This document shows, one piece after another, positions 1 through 10,900 of a DNA stretch of 21,168 bases; positions within the stretch are counted from its first letter, which is position 1; each line of letters starts with the position of its first letter. The DNA is taken from assembly GCA_000226015.1 (NCBI GenBank), contig JH153698.1, positions 34,967-56,134 of the forward strand. Reading direction: 5' to 3'. The translations under genes were made by a program, and so were the position numbers. Origin of the DNA: Mnemiopsis leidyi. Taxonomy: Eukaryota > Ctenophora > Tentaculata > Lobata > Bolinopsidae. A model generated the notes under the pieces. That model made no database searches. It saw only the letters and a program-made list of their open reading frames with translations, and had not been told where the DNA came from.

Positions 1-391
1 TTGGAGATTTTTTTATTTTTGGAAATATATAGTGAGGCTGGGGCATTTTCATAAGTAATATTATTATTATACAACCATATGATTTGATTGAAACTACTTG
101 TCAATTGTATATGTATGATTATTTATATCAATTTTGGCCTTAGTAGGTTGCCCCGTCAAAAGAGCTGGACTCTTACAGGTGGTATCCTGTAGCACATAAT
201 AGTTCCTTATATATATTAAATTATGTTCAATTTCCTATGTATAATTGTGTTACGAAATTTTATTAATTCAAAAAAAAAACCTACCTACCCACCTACCTCC
301 ACCAAAATCCGACCACTTTAAACCATCTACATTACTTTTTTGCCTTTGGCAAAATAGTATTAGAGATGGAAAAAATTGGCATTTGCTATGC

Positions 392-598
392 TTAGTTTAA
401 GTCCATGTGTGTCTTGCTGTTTTGGCGTAGACCTTTTTCGCTTTTTCCATGGCTGTATCTGATATGTGCGTTTTGGCACATTTCTGATTTCTGAGTTAGC
501 TTCTACCAGTTCCCCTTGGCTGACTTTGTTTGATGTTGCCCTGTTGGTGGCAGAGGTTTATAATTCATATACTCATCAGATGAGTTGCTAGAAGACAA
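392..598 (-). pseudogene. possible decayed coding frame (unidentified)
   Basis: On the minus strand a frame runs from 598 to a TAA at 392-394 with a single internal TAG. Its conceptual product begins LSSSNSSDEYMNYKPLPPTG, is Ser/Lys-rich further on, and ends near KTHMDLN. The composition looks protein-like for so AT-rich a region, and part of the frame is repeated in the adjacent duplicated copy. I recognise no family. It could be a transposon-derived remnant or chance. Confidence 0.15.
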
Positions 599-665
599 CT
601 ATCAGTGGAGGTTATGATTCATACACAAATGATATGAGTGTCTAGAAGACGACAAGCGGCAGTTG
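553..665. repeat. imperfect tandem duplication, about 55 bp x 2
   Basis: Copy 1 (553-607) and copy 2 (608 to about 665) align along their length. Both begin GAGGTT, share ATTCATA, then ATGAG, then CTAGAAGAC, with small indels and substitutions between. The copies are diverged, so the duplication is not recent. It overlaps the weak minus-strand frame, and both copies keep an LSSS...MN reading there. Confidence 0.6.
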
Positions 666-1399
666 ATGGTGTGTTGACTGCAACTCCTGGGGCATCAGCT
701 AAATATTCCCCAACAAGGGGACCCCTCATAACAAGGGGCTGGCACAAGGATCCATGAAAAACCCTCCCCTGCAGCCATTTAGTTGGGAACCAGAGTAGGA
801 GTCTGAGGTACTCCACTATGGATGTTGCAGGCTTCCCAAATCATATTTGTATTTTATGATTAGACTTATCACATTTATGTTAACCTTATGACCATTGGCT
901 ATATCTGAAGCTTTGTTATACGTAGTGTCCAGGTAATTTTCATTTTGATCTCTTTGTTTAAATTCCTAATGTCAATAAAGTTTTTAATCAAATTCCCTGC
1001 ACATCGCAATTGCAGGGTGGCAGCAGATTCACACAACACAAATTAAAGGTAAGATTACATTACATCCTAGAGGATTGTTCTAAGAGTATTTGGTTATTCA
1101 GTCTTCTTGGGTAGCTTTAGCTGAATGACTTGGAAAGGTTTCCAGTGAAAGATCCCGAATCTTCCAGGGGTCCCTTTAGTGTCATTATAAAAGCCTGGGT
1201 ACAGGTATAACAGATAGGAATACTAATAGTTGGGGATGCACACAGCATGTGCTATGAGCACCTGGAAGAAACTATTGCACAGAAATATGTCAATTATTTC
1301 ACAGTGTCACATGCAATAATGTTTTTCATCCCGATTGATAGGTAAGGGTATGATTCTCAGTTTGTTCATTTTGGTAATATAATAAATTGTACAATTTAG

Positions 1400-4300
1400 G
1401 AAACTATGCCTGACAACAAAGAAGCAGAGCATGGTCAGACGGATCCATTTGCATTAAACATCTCATGGTGCTTTGGATTTAACAAAGAAGTTGGAGTTAC
1501 TAATATATCACCCAACAGTAGCAAAAAACTTATTCTGTATGCAGCTGGCCACACTGGTATCATCTATGATTTTGTCAACAACACACAAACTTTGCTACAA
1601 GGTCACACTTCCAACATAACATGTATTGCTGCTAGTGGAAACAAGCGTTGGGTTGCCCTTGGGGACAATGGGCCTGATAACATGATATCAATATGGGATA
1701 CAACCACTGGAACACCAATACGAAATATATTTGATGTTGGAGGTGTCATGTCATTGGCAATTAGCAACGATGCACGCTATGTGGCTATGATTAGTTCTCT
1801 AAACAATGAATTCATTATTTGGGACTGGACTTCTGAAAATGATGAGCCTTTGTTTAGAAAAGAGCTTGATGCAAATCCTCAAACATTTTTAACCTTTAAC
1901 CCTGAAAATTCTTCTGAGCTTGCTTCCAATAGTCTTCATGAAGTAATATTCTACCATTTTGATGAAAAAAACCTGACTGTGCATATTCCAGATTTACCTG
2001 AAAAAGATTTTAATAAACCAATTGGCAACTTCAGTCAGACAGCATTCAAACCAGGTTCAACTGAAGCTTTAGCCGGCAGCAAGGATGGTTCAGTTACTGT
2101 TTTTGATAATGATGGTTTAGCAGAGAATGGAGCTTTTAAGCGTGTTCTTAAACTTGTGAAGCTTATTGATGATCCAATCACTGTTGTTACCAATTTTGAA
2201 GATTTGGTAGCTGTTGGTAGCAAAGATGGTGCCGTCAGGTTCTATGACTCTCAACTGAGGATTAAAAATTGGTATGGAACTTTTGACTCTGGATGTGTGG
2301 ATTCAATTTCATTTGCATGCAATGACAAGAATTCCTCTGAAGGTGATGAAGTCGTCCAAGCTATCCCTGCGGAATCTACACTGACTGCTGAGCCTTTCGT
2401 TGTGACAGATTTTACCATCAGCACTAGTGAATCTATCATATGCCATGTTCCAGCTAAAACAAACAAGGTTAAGAAGTTACTCCAGGAGCATGATGATGCT
2501 GTAAAAGCTATTGACACTCATCCTGTATCAAACTATATCGCTGTTGGTAGTTACTGTGGATTGCTGAAAATATGGGATTACATAGAAAAATCTGAAGTGA
2601 ACTCCAGAGCTTTTGGACTTGGAAATGAAATAACTGAAGTTTGTTATGATAAGATCGGGGAGTTCCTTGCTGTTGGTTTTTATGATGGTACTATCTTGAT
2701 TCTGGACAGCACCACTCTTGAAACAATACAGGGAGGTGAATTTTGCCATGCCAAAGCACTTATCACACAACTAGCATTTTCTCATGACAGCATTTTCTTA
2801 GCAGCAACTGACCTCGATGATACTACCACTCTCATCAAACGAACAAGTGACTCAGAAAATGAATGGAGTTACATTGGTCGAAATAAGGCTCATTACAAGT
2901 CTATTGTCAATATAATTTTTGGGATAGCATTGGATTCAAATGTACCGAGATTGTTGACTTTGGGTATGGACAGAAATTTGGTAGAATACGACATTCTTAA
3001 CAGTACAGAAGACAATCTCATTGTGATGAGTACCGACAAAATAGAACAGAGTGCAACCCCTGTTTCCTGTGCATGGTACCCTCCAATTAATAAGGAGCAC
3101 TTCTTACTAGTTGCTAACTCAGAATACAAGTACAAATTACTGAACGCGACCACCAAGCGATGTAGAAAAACACTTCTTGGACCCACTCATGGGTCACATA
3201 TACAGAAGATTGTGAACTTGGGATATCCTGAGGTGTGTTTTTTATTATGTTATCAGCTATAGGTACCTTCTTTATACTGAGCTGCATTTGTTCATTGTTA
3301 CTTTACAATGTGTATTTCTAGTTATGTGAATGTTATTCTCCTTTGATATAAAAAAAGGTTTTATGTCAATGTTTGAACATGATAAAACTCACAATTATCT
3401 TGTTTCTGATTTCAGGATAAGCACTACATTGCATTTATAACAGAAGATAAGATAGGAATGACTACGCTTCCACTGGATGGCAATCCTCACAATACTACGG
3501 CTCTTTTGGCACATTGTGATGGAGCTAGCAATGTCGTTGCTTGCCCACACAGCCGTTTTCTCTTCACTGCTGGAGGAAAGGTACACAAAATGTATTTCTC
3601 AGGGCAGAGTGTTTTGCAATTTGCACTTATGACTTATGATCCTCGTGGCTCTAAATTGGTTGCTTTCCTGGTAAAGTTATGGACTTCTCAGGGAGGAGTC
3701 GGAAATTTGTTACATCATGTGACAGCGATTAACCAATAAGAGGCAAGATACGACCAATCAGTTTTAATGAACACCGTCACGTGAAAGAAGTCTCTCCGAC
3801 TCCTCCCCAAGAATTTTGATTTCTAATGATATTAGCACTTCTTGCATTTAAAATAATCAAATTTGAAATTAAAGTAATGTAAAATTTCTTAAAGGTATGC
3901 AGGATGTGGGAAGTAAACCCAGAAGTACTTCATGCCACTGCTGCACTGGGAGGAAGCGGCTTAGCACCGTTCTATCAACTCCTAGAGGGAGGCAAGGAGG
4001 GTCCCCTTGCTAAAGAGATGGAGGAATACTTCTACTACTCTCAGATGAGGAGTCAGTCTGTTGCAACCACAGAACATAGAAAGGTTATAATACATTATAA
4101 TTACAATTACAATTACACTGTTTCACTTGATTCTAGCCATTTCCGAGCCTGAATAAGTAATATTTTCGGTTCAGTTTATCTGGGTTTTATTTAAAACTAA
4201 ATTTCTTTTTAACTCTGTGTCTCCTGATCAGTAATAAAAGCAAATTGTCATGATTGCTTGCTTGTAAATCCTCCTTAAAGATGACAAATTTAGGTGGGGC

Positions 4301-5131
4301 AGTACGTAGCGTTAGAAGAAGTTCCAAACATAATGCGTGCACTTGGCTTCTATCCCACAGAGCTTCAAGTACAGGACATGATCAACGAAGTGAAGTTCTC
4401 GCAGTACGTGGACACTGGCAAAACGGTTAGTAAAAGTCGTCCAATTCACGCCCAGAAAAATAGATATCTGCTGGATTTTGTTTTTCGTATGCCATCTGTG
4501 ATAACTGTTGATAGCCATATTTTGCACTATACTTTGTATTTCGAAATACACTTTCAGTCTACCGTAATATGAAATATTCAGGTATCAGAAGTGGACCTGG
4601 AGACTCTGATCAAACTATACTGCAATCACCGACCTGTGTTTGGTCTTCCTCTCTATAAAGTCTACGACGCTTTCAGTACCTTAGCTGGTGCGGAGGGTTG
4701 TGGTCGCATTGATCGAGGTTAGCATGAGCATGCAAACAACAGCTTATAGTCCGTTTAAATTATTCGTTCACGGATCTGTGATCTGATTTATATCAAGTAC
4801 TTTTTTATTCTATCTTTGCAATTATTCTAACTTACTATCTCTGCTCCTTTAGCTAAGAATTTTAAAATTTTAAACCCACATCCACATTCCAGGTCTGCTC
4901 CTGTCACTCCTACAGAACAAAGGAGAACACATTTCAGAACCAGAGTTAGCAGAATATCTTGCTTCTTTGCTAGAACTCTACGGCAGTGCAACGAACAAGG
5001 AAGACAAAATGTCGTCTGTACCCGCTGCCGAAGCTTCTACCACGCTCGAGAAAGTTCTTCCGGAGGTCATAGATGCAGATATGTTTACTGGACATGTATT
5101 GGGATTCATGCCAGCCGCAATGGCTGAGTGA
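1400..5131 (+). CDS. CFAP251: Cilia- and flagella-associated protein 251 (WDR66)
   Basis: Axonemal WD40 protein, known from ciliates, algae and mammals as a subunit of the calmodulin- and spoke-associated complex at the base of radial spoke 3. Visible exons: 1400-3232, 3416-3580, 3895-4083, 4294-4425, 4582-4717 and 4893-5131. All introns are phase 0 except the last, which is phase 1. From the ATG at 1406 the product is about 895 residues. Residues about 20-690 form the WD array, starting FALNISWCFGFN and including GHTSNITCI...ISIWD, GSKDGSVTVFD and FNATTKRCRKTLLGP-like text (LNATTKRCRKTLLGP). The C-terminal part (EEYFYYSQMRSQ, MRALGFYP, KFSQYVDTGKT) matches the EF-hand-like tail of the family. 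An AG acceptor at 1398-1399 is in frame with the ATG, so an upstream exon or a trans-spliced leader is likely. The vertebrate acidic N-terminus is not seen. The junction 3580/3895 is uncertain by two residues. Confidence 0.95.
3691..3807. mobile_element. MITE-like element, copy 1, in a CFAP251 intron
   Basis: A 117-bp segment with inverted ends: 13 bp are perfect (GGGAGGAGTCGGA at 3691, its complement ending at 3807). The similarity resumes further in around CATGTGACAG on the left and CACGTGACGG on the right arm. The element at 12968-13082 shares the end pattern, the CACGTGACAG block and an internal TCGTATCT. The shared internal block is on the opposite strand here, so this copy is inverted relative to the other. 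I see no transposase frame, so it would be non-autonomous. No clear target-site duplication is visible. Confidence 0.65.
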
Positions 5132-5689
5132 AGTTAATTATCATACAGTCTTACGATCTCTTGTTTATAAAGATGATATTGTAGTTCAAAATACATAATG
5201 AGAAGTAACACCAGTGATTCCCTTCAGACCAAATACCCAGACAGATTTATGTACGATCTTCAACTTTTAGCTAAGTAATGTGTCATTGTCTAAACCAAGA
5301 CGATAGTTGATACTTGATAGTCATAGAAAACTGAGTCAAATATGGATCAGATTAATGTAGAGATGGCTTGTTTTCTACCAAAAATAAGTACATAAAGGCT
5401 AAACCACCTTCTTTTCAGTTTTGTGAATATAATATTTGTAAGATTTCAGATCCTGTACATAACTTCAAATTGATGTATAGCACATTAAATTGTCCCAATG
5501 CTTTTGATACATTTTCGACTTCAAATGAGAGTGAAATTGAATAGTAAGAGAGTACATAGTTCAATGATTTCAGAATTATTTTTGGTATTCTTTTGAATTC
5601 AACATTGGGTAATCTTGTATGTTAATATATATTTTATGTTAGTATCCGTTATCGTCCATCAACTATAACCAATGCATCTCAGGCAGGTT
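5132..5689. other. CFAP251-CFAP100 intergenic region
   Basis: AT-rich spacer of about 560 bp between two same-strand genes. An ATTAAA at 5484-5489 (+) is a candidate polyadenylation signal for CFAP251, giving a 3'UTR of roughly 370 nt. A CAG acceptor-like site at 5680-5682 stands 7 nt before the preferred CFAP100 ATG. I see no independent gene. Confidence 0.45.
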
Positions 5690-7372
5690 ATGGCGGTTAA
5701 AAGAGCCAGTAGTCATGTCTCTAACCTTGCCGGAAAAGAGCTAGCTCCCATTCCCCACAAACCGACCAACCCTTTCAAAATCCCCCCAGAGAATGAGATC
5801 TTTCAGCTGCGAGATGCAGAACGACAGCGCAAGAAATCGGACCGAGAAAAACAACGAGCATTGCGTGTTCACGAAAAAACGACCTATGCACATCAGATGC
5901 GAGCAAGGACCCTGAAGGCTCGTCAGCCATTTGGTGATGTGGATCTAGACGATGCTGCTCTGGAGGAGACAAAGGATCAGATAATAGGCCAAGACGACCC
6001 TTTGCAATTGGCAACCAGAGACAGGAACGTTGAGAAAGAAGACTTGGCGAGCTTTGTTGCAAAAAAGAGAGAAATGTTCCTCGTGCAGTATTCTCTCGGG
6101 GTGAAACGTGATGAGATGAGAAAGTTAGAGGAGATCGCTCAGGCGGAGGAGAAAAAACTTGAAAAAGCTGAACAGTTTCTGGAGGAAGATGCCATGATGT
6201 TCGACGAATTTTTAAAGGAGAATGACAAGAATTCCGTTGAGGCTATAAAACAAGCCGAACAAGAAACTAAAGCTAAAATGGAAAAAGTAAGTGAAATAAA
6301 GAAAATTCAGGCTCAAATCACTGCTTTAAAAAGTGAAATCAGCAAAAATGAGGATCAGTTAAAAGAATATCAGACGTACAAGAAATTTTTGGAAGATCTC
6401 ACGCCACCAGAATGGAAGACAGAACGAGAAAAGCGAAGAACTGCCCGAAGAGCTGAACGCAAAAAGAAAAGAGCAGAAGAACGCCCTTCACCCAGCACAC
6501 CATCTCAACCAACATCCTCTGGTAAACGAGCTTCAATATCAAAAGGAACACCTCGAGGTTCAATTGGAGGAAGAAGGAAACAATCTGTCTTGCCAGGTGA
6601 TGCAGAAAGTTTAGTGTCCGCGACCTCTGCAGAAGCTCCTGTTGCACAAGAGAGCGATTACGAGAGTGATGACAGTTGTGAACTTTACTTTGCAGATCCC
6701 CAACAGTTACTCAACATATTTGCTGAACTTGAAGAACAGAATCTTTCCTTGATTCAAAACAGCCAGGAAACTGAGGAAGCCCTGGATGAGATGAAGCAAA
6801 CCATCGAGACAACAAAAGCTAAGATGAACAAAGAGACGGAAGTTTTGAAAGCGCAGATATCTTCGCTGGAAAGTCAGATTTCGGCTGAGGAAGAGAAGTC
6901 TAAAGAGCTGGAACATAAGAGCAAAATGTTCAGTTACGGTCACTACGAGGGTGATGGTCAGGAGAAGATGCTGGAACTCCTAAACGAGAAGGTGGAGGAG
7001 GTTTACCGGAGTTGTATCGGTGACAACGAGGCTAACATATCCACCCTCCAGATGTTAACTAACATCGAGAACAGGCTGGAGGAGCTGTTCGAGCACATCG
7101 AGATGATGCCGCAGGAGAAAGTGGAGCTAGCAGAGAAGGCCAAGGAGAAGGAGAGGCGGTTGAAGTTAAGAGAAGAAAAACGTGAACAACAGCGACTACA
7201 CCAAGAGGAACGAGTTAGGAAAGCGCTGGAACGTGCCAAAGCAGATCCTAAAGTTCAGACGGGAAAACGACTGGTGTTCAGATCAAAACCTCCCGAGGTC
7301 CAAAAGAAGAAAACTGATGTGGTGGACAAGAAAAATGAGGAAGATGAGGAGTTGGCATATTATTTCTCCTAA
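5690..7372 (+). CDS. CFAP100: Cilia- and flagella-associated protein 100 (CCDC37/MIA1-like)
   Basis: Coiled-coil axonemal protein. In Chlamydomonas, CFAP100 and CFAP73 form the MIA complex, which links the I1/f inner dynein arm with neighbouring regulators. One open frame gives 560 residues from the ATG at 5690. An in-frame ATG at 5672 would add six residues, but a CAG acceptor-like site at 5680-5682 lies between the two ATGs and favours 5690. Family landmarks, in order: NPFKIPPENEIFQLRD near residue 30; VAKKREMFLVQYSLGVKRDE and EEDAMMFDEFLKENDKNSVEA in the first long coiled coil (about 120-250); a Lys/Ser/Pro-rich linker; SCELYFADPQQLLNIF followed by ELEEQNLSLIQNSQETEEAL; a KEKERRLKLREEKREQQRLH helix; and an acidic-aromatic end EEDEELAYYFS. 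The length is near that of human CFAP100. The lack of any intron is notable beside its intron-bearing neighbours. Confidence 0.94.
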   Translation: MAVKRASSHVSNLAGKELAPIPHKPTNPFKIPPENEIFQLRDAERQRKKSDREKQRALRVHEKTTYAHQMRARTLKARQPFGDVDLDDAALEETKDQIIGQDDPLQLATRDRNVEKEDLASFVAKKREMFLVQYSLGVKRDEMRKLEEIAQAEEKKLEKAEQFLEEDAMMFDEFLKENDKNSVEAIKQAEQETKAKMEKVSEIKKIQAQITALKSEISKNEDQLKEYQTYKKFLEDLTPPEWKTEREKRRTARRAERKKKRAEERPSPSTPSQPTSSGKRASISKGTPRGSIGGRRKQSVLPGDAESLVSATSAEAPVAQESDYESDDSCELYFADPQQLLNIFAELEEQNLSLIQNSQETEEALDEMKQTIETTKAKMNKETEVLKAQISSLESQISAEEEKSKELEHKSKMFSYGHYEGDGQEKMLELLNEKVEEVYRSCIGDNEANISTLQMLTNIENRLEELFEHIEMMPQEKVELAEKAKEKERRLKLREEKREQQRLHQEERVRKALERAKADPKVQTGKRLVFRSKPPEVQKKKTDVVDKKNEEDEELAYYFS

Positions 7373-7975
7373 TTCCGGTTCTTCAGCCATCAGCCAGAGA
7401 CTGAACTACTCTATTTGGGACTTGGGTCCTTGTTTGACTTTAATCAGAAGATGAAAAGAATGACGTTTGTGTTAATGTATGCCATCGTCATGTAATGGAA
7501 CTGTATTATGTAATGTGTCGTGTAAAATCAGTATCGACTACACCTACTGATATCAGTTCAACTAGAATTTGTTTTAAACACCATCGTACCACACACACAC
7601 ACACGCGATTTTATTTCAGATGCATAGTATTTTGATCTCATGCAAGATCGGAGATGTCAGATGAGCTTGTTACTTTTTATAAGTGTTTTATGTAGATAAT
7701 TAATGTATAAACTTATAAATCATGTCTGTAAATACATAAATTGCATAAATACCATAATATAATATCAATGTTATTACGTATCGATGAGACTTTTTGTTTT
7801 CAAATGCAATTCAAAACCTAAAACTGTCTAATTTTGATTACAAAATCCTATTCCATGACTAACTTTAATTCTCTGTCTTTATGATTTTCAATTAACAACA
7901 GCTCAACTTGATATTCATATTAAAAACAGTTCCAGCTACATAACGACAATAAAACAACACTTTACAGCAGCTGTA
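7373..7975. other. CFAP100-POLR1D intergenic region
   Basis: AT-rich spacer of about 600 bp with no gene. It contains a short (CA)n run near 7590-7605. An AATAAA at 7948-7953 could serve CFAP100 polyadenylation, although it sits only 23 nt before the POLR1D ATG. A TTTACAG acceptor-like site ends at 7967, 8 nt before that ATG. Confidence 0.4.
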
Positions 7976-10900
7976 ATGGATACGGAGCATGTTGGAAAAC
8001 TCAGTATTGTAGAGGGAGAGGAACATGACGACCTGTGTACCACTCTAGTTCTTCATGGGGAGGACCATACTCTCGGTAATTATATGTCTTGAGATTTGAC
8101 AAGGGGGGGGGGGGCAAGTTTGACTAGATCAACTGTGGTCATGGTCAAAATAGCTATTGTAGACATTTTAACCATAATCATCTGAATTGTATACAACTTA
8201 TAGTCGAAATTAAATATTATTTAAGTGCACAATGAACTGTAGCCATTGATTTCACTCAGTTCACAAACGGAACACAGAACTCTGTACCAGAGTTCTGCAC
8301 CTCCGTATTGGTCGCACCTCGATTTATTCCATACACGACTTGTATACCTAAAGGTTAAATGTTGTTTTAAAGTTTTGAAAAAGTCGTTAAGAGAATTAAT
8401 AGAGCTCCTTCATGATCTTAATTGCCATTATATTTCATTGACAATTACATTGTAATAGCAACTTACTTCTTACGTAGTACATAATTGATCACTCCAAAAT
8501 ATCGGCGATATTCCTTGTCACGATTTACCTCTGTTACCGATGTACCCTCTGACGAGCTTTTGTTAAATTAAGTTAATTAGGGGGACTCGTTGGCTGTATA
8601 ATCGCAAAAATGTTATCAAACAATTTGTTCTGAAAAGAAGAAATTATAATTTGTTGAAAGGCAGAAAAGAGTAAATATAAAATCTCTATTATTTGAAGTG
8701 ATATCTAAGTTTAGGAATTCGGATCAAACAGCGACATTTGTTTGTGACTGATTGCAACAGCTGTTTCCTATCAACAGTTTACGTTAGTCAAGTGTAGTGA
8801 TCTATAACGTGACCACCAAGACTTGAGGAACCTTTTATAACCTTCTATAACCTTCTAGTTACGAGGGTAATCAGTGGATACCTTATGATTTTGTTACTAA
8901 AGCTGTGAATACCTCAACAAATTTGCGCTTGTGACGCATAAATGAGTTTCTTTCTGTTAATTGTATAAATAACTAAGCATAATAGAATACTTCTCTTTGA
9001 CCAAATTTTTCCCGAGTTTCTGTGCCTTACGGGAGATAAAGCGTGTGAAAATTCGAAAATGTTTTATCAATTTTTTCTCACGTAGAAAGTAAACTAAGAC
9101 CTATGTACAAGAAATGATGTGGGAATATACCTAAACACCAAGGTTCGTTCAGATAACTGAAATCTCTGCCCAATGTGCAGGTCACTTTTCTGTCCCCCAT
9201 GAGGGTTGTATCATCTTCAGAACATGCCACTTCAACCACTGTTCCGGAGTCTACTGGGAACTGTGATGCTGTTTTCATCGTGCTTGTCCAATTTGTTTTC
9301 AGTCCGGTACAAACTGAGGACATTCCTTATCACTTAATTTTCAGACTCCTGATTGCAGATTACTTGAGGATGATCTTTGTTTACCATGTTTACATTCACT
9401 ACAATAAAAGAGGGTGATTTGTTTAAAATTTTGTAACCTATTTACTAATCCTTACCTTGGCCTTGGTAAGCCCTGTAGTAGTCAGATGCAGTGTCTTCAC
9501 TAGTAAAATATATCTTATTCTTGACTCTGGTCCAGTACTTTATCCAGCTCCACTTCTTATTGCTGCACGTTGTGTCTGACATGAGGATGTTCAGTACCTC
9601 TACATCGTTACAGTGTATCTGTAGTCTGATACCTGAGGTTCTTGTTATACCTATCCTCCAAACTTTGTCTCTTGCAACAGGCAGGTCGGTTGGAAAGTTA
9701 GTTTTTAAGCTGCAATAGTACAAATAGTACTGCGGGGTGGAGGTGAAGAGTAGGCCAATCCCCCCTGCCCTGACTCCCTCTGAAGTACAGAAGTACATGT
9801 ACATTTGATCTCCACTCCCTAAAACACTGTCTGTCTTTATCTCCAGTGGAGTAGTCTCTAGATCGAAGTCCTGTTTCACAGCTACCCAATTTTCTAAGAT
9901 TTCATTTTATTATTCGCTGCTTGGATCATGGATTCCTTAACTATGAAATACGTTACATTAAATTAAATTTACCACCCATCTAATTCCATCCATAAATATC
10001 ATTTATTACAGAATAAAATGTAACAAAAGCCTCTCACGACACCACAAAGCACACGTAGAATCACCTTGGTCGGATAACTTGTAGTAATCTGATGCAGTGT
10101 CACCAGAATTGAAGTATATCTTCTCTATGTCCTCGTTCCAGTACCTGGTCCAATCACCATCGCTACATGTTGTGTCTGATATGAGGATGTTCAGTACCTC
10201 TACATCGTTACAGTGTATCTGTAGTCTGATACCTAAGGTTCTTGTTATACCTATCCTCCAAATCTTGTTTACATCAGCAGGCAGGTCGGCTGGGAAGTCA
10301 GTTCTTGAGGTGCAATACTTGATGTAGTACTGCGGGGTGGAGGTGAAGTAGAGGTAAACTCTTCCTGCACTATTTGAAGTGTAGAAGAACAACATCACTG
10401 TATCTCCACTCCCTATTTCACTGTCTGTCTTAATCTCGAGTTGAGTTGTTGCCATGTTTATCTGCACGAAAGGTTCTACTGCTGTCCAATTGCCTGCTAT
10501 ATTATGTCTTTATCGCTGAGTGTTTGTAATTGGACTGTTCTACTCTAATAGGAATTTAAATGAACAGTCATGCGGATCTTCATTTTACCACGTTAAATAA
10601 GTCAACGTATTTTTTGTAGCTTATTGATTTAAATCTTAACTAACCTTGAACTGCAGCAGCTCCGAATAGAGCGATTATCATCAGCTCGATCATGAAGAAT
10701 CCTTAATTTGAAACTTTTATATCTAACTGCAACTGTCAAATCCTATTAGGTTACAATTTAAAGTTAGTGTTTGTAAACTGTATTGAAGTTTGTAAGTCAT
10801 TTACTAACTTGTGCAAGGAATTCAAATATTAAGACAATCTGATTTGTCACTTCTTATTATACTTAACACAGGTCGCTTAAATACTATATTCCTCTTTAAC

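Larger units (their letters stand above)
1..1399. other. 5' flank without a firm gene
   Basis: I see no supported gene here. The stretch is AT-rich, with a short CCTACC-rich patch near 280-300, an imperfect tandem duplication at 553-665 and a weak minus-strand frame at 392-598, each listed separately. It should hold the promoter and any 5'UTR exon of CFAP251, because an AG acceptor directly precedes that gene's first visible coding exon. I found no convincing exon encoding the acidic N-terminal extension that vertebrate CFAP251 carries. Confidence 0.5.

Noticed and set aside
3458..3739. 93-residue frame as an independent gene
   Set aside because: Its first part is CFAP251 exon 2; the rest is read-through into intron and the MITE-like element.
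8103..8114. 12-base G run as a possible quadruplex
   Set aside because: A single homopolymer tract next to an exon; more likely slippage or assembly noise, with no multi-tract quadruplex pattern.
8246..8455. 69-residue plus-strand frame in the POLR1D intron
   Set aside because: Spans the perfect hairpin and AT-rich intron; no domain, and no splice sites joining it to POLR1D.
10714..10721. TATAAAAG upstream of the nested secreted gene as a TATA box
   Set aside because: Only about 21 nt before the ATG, so transcription would begin at or inside the start codon; not called as a promoter.
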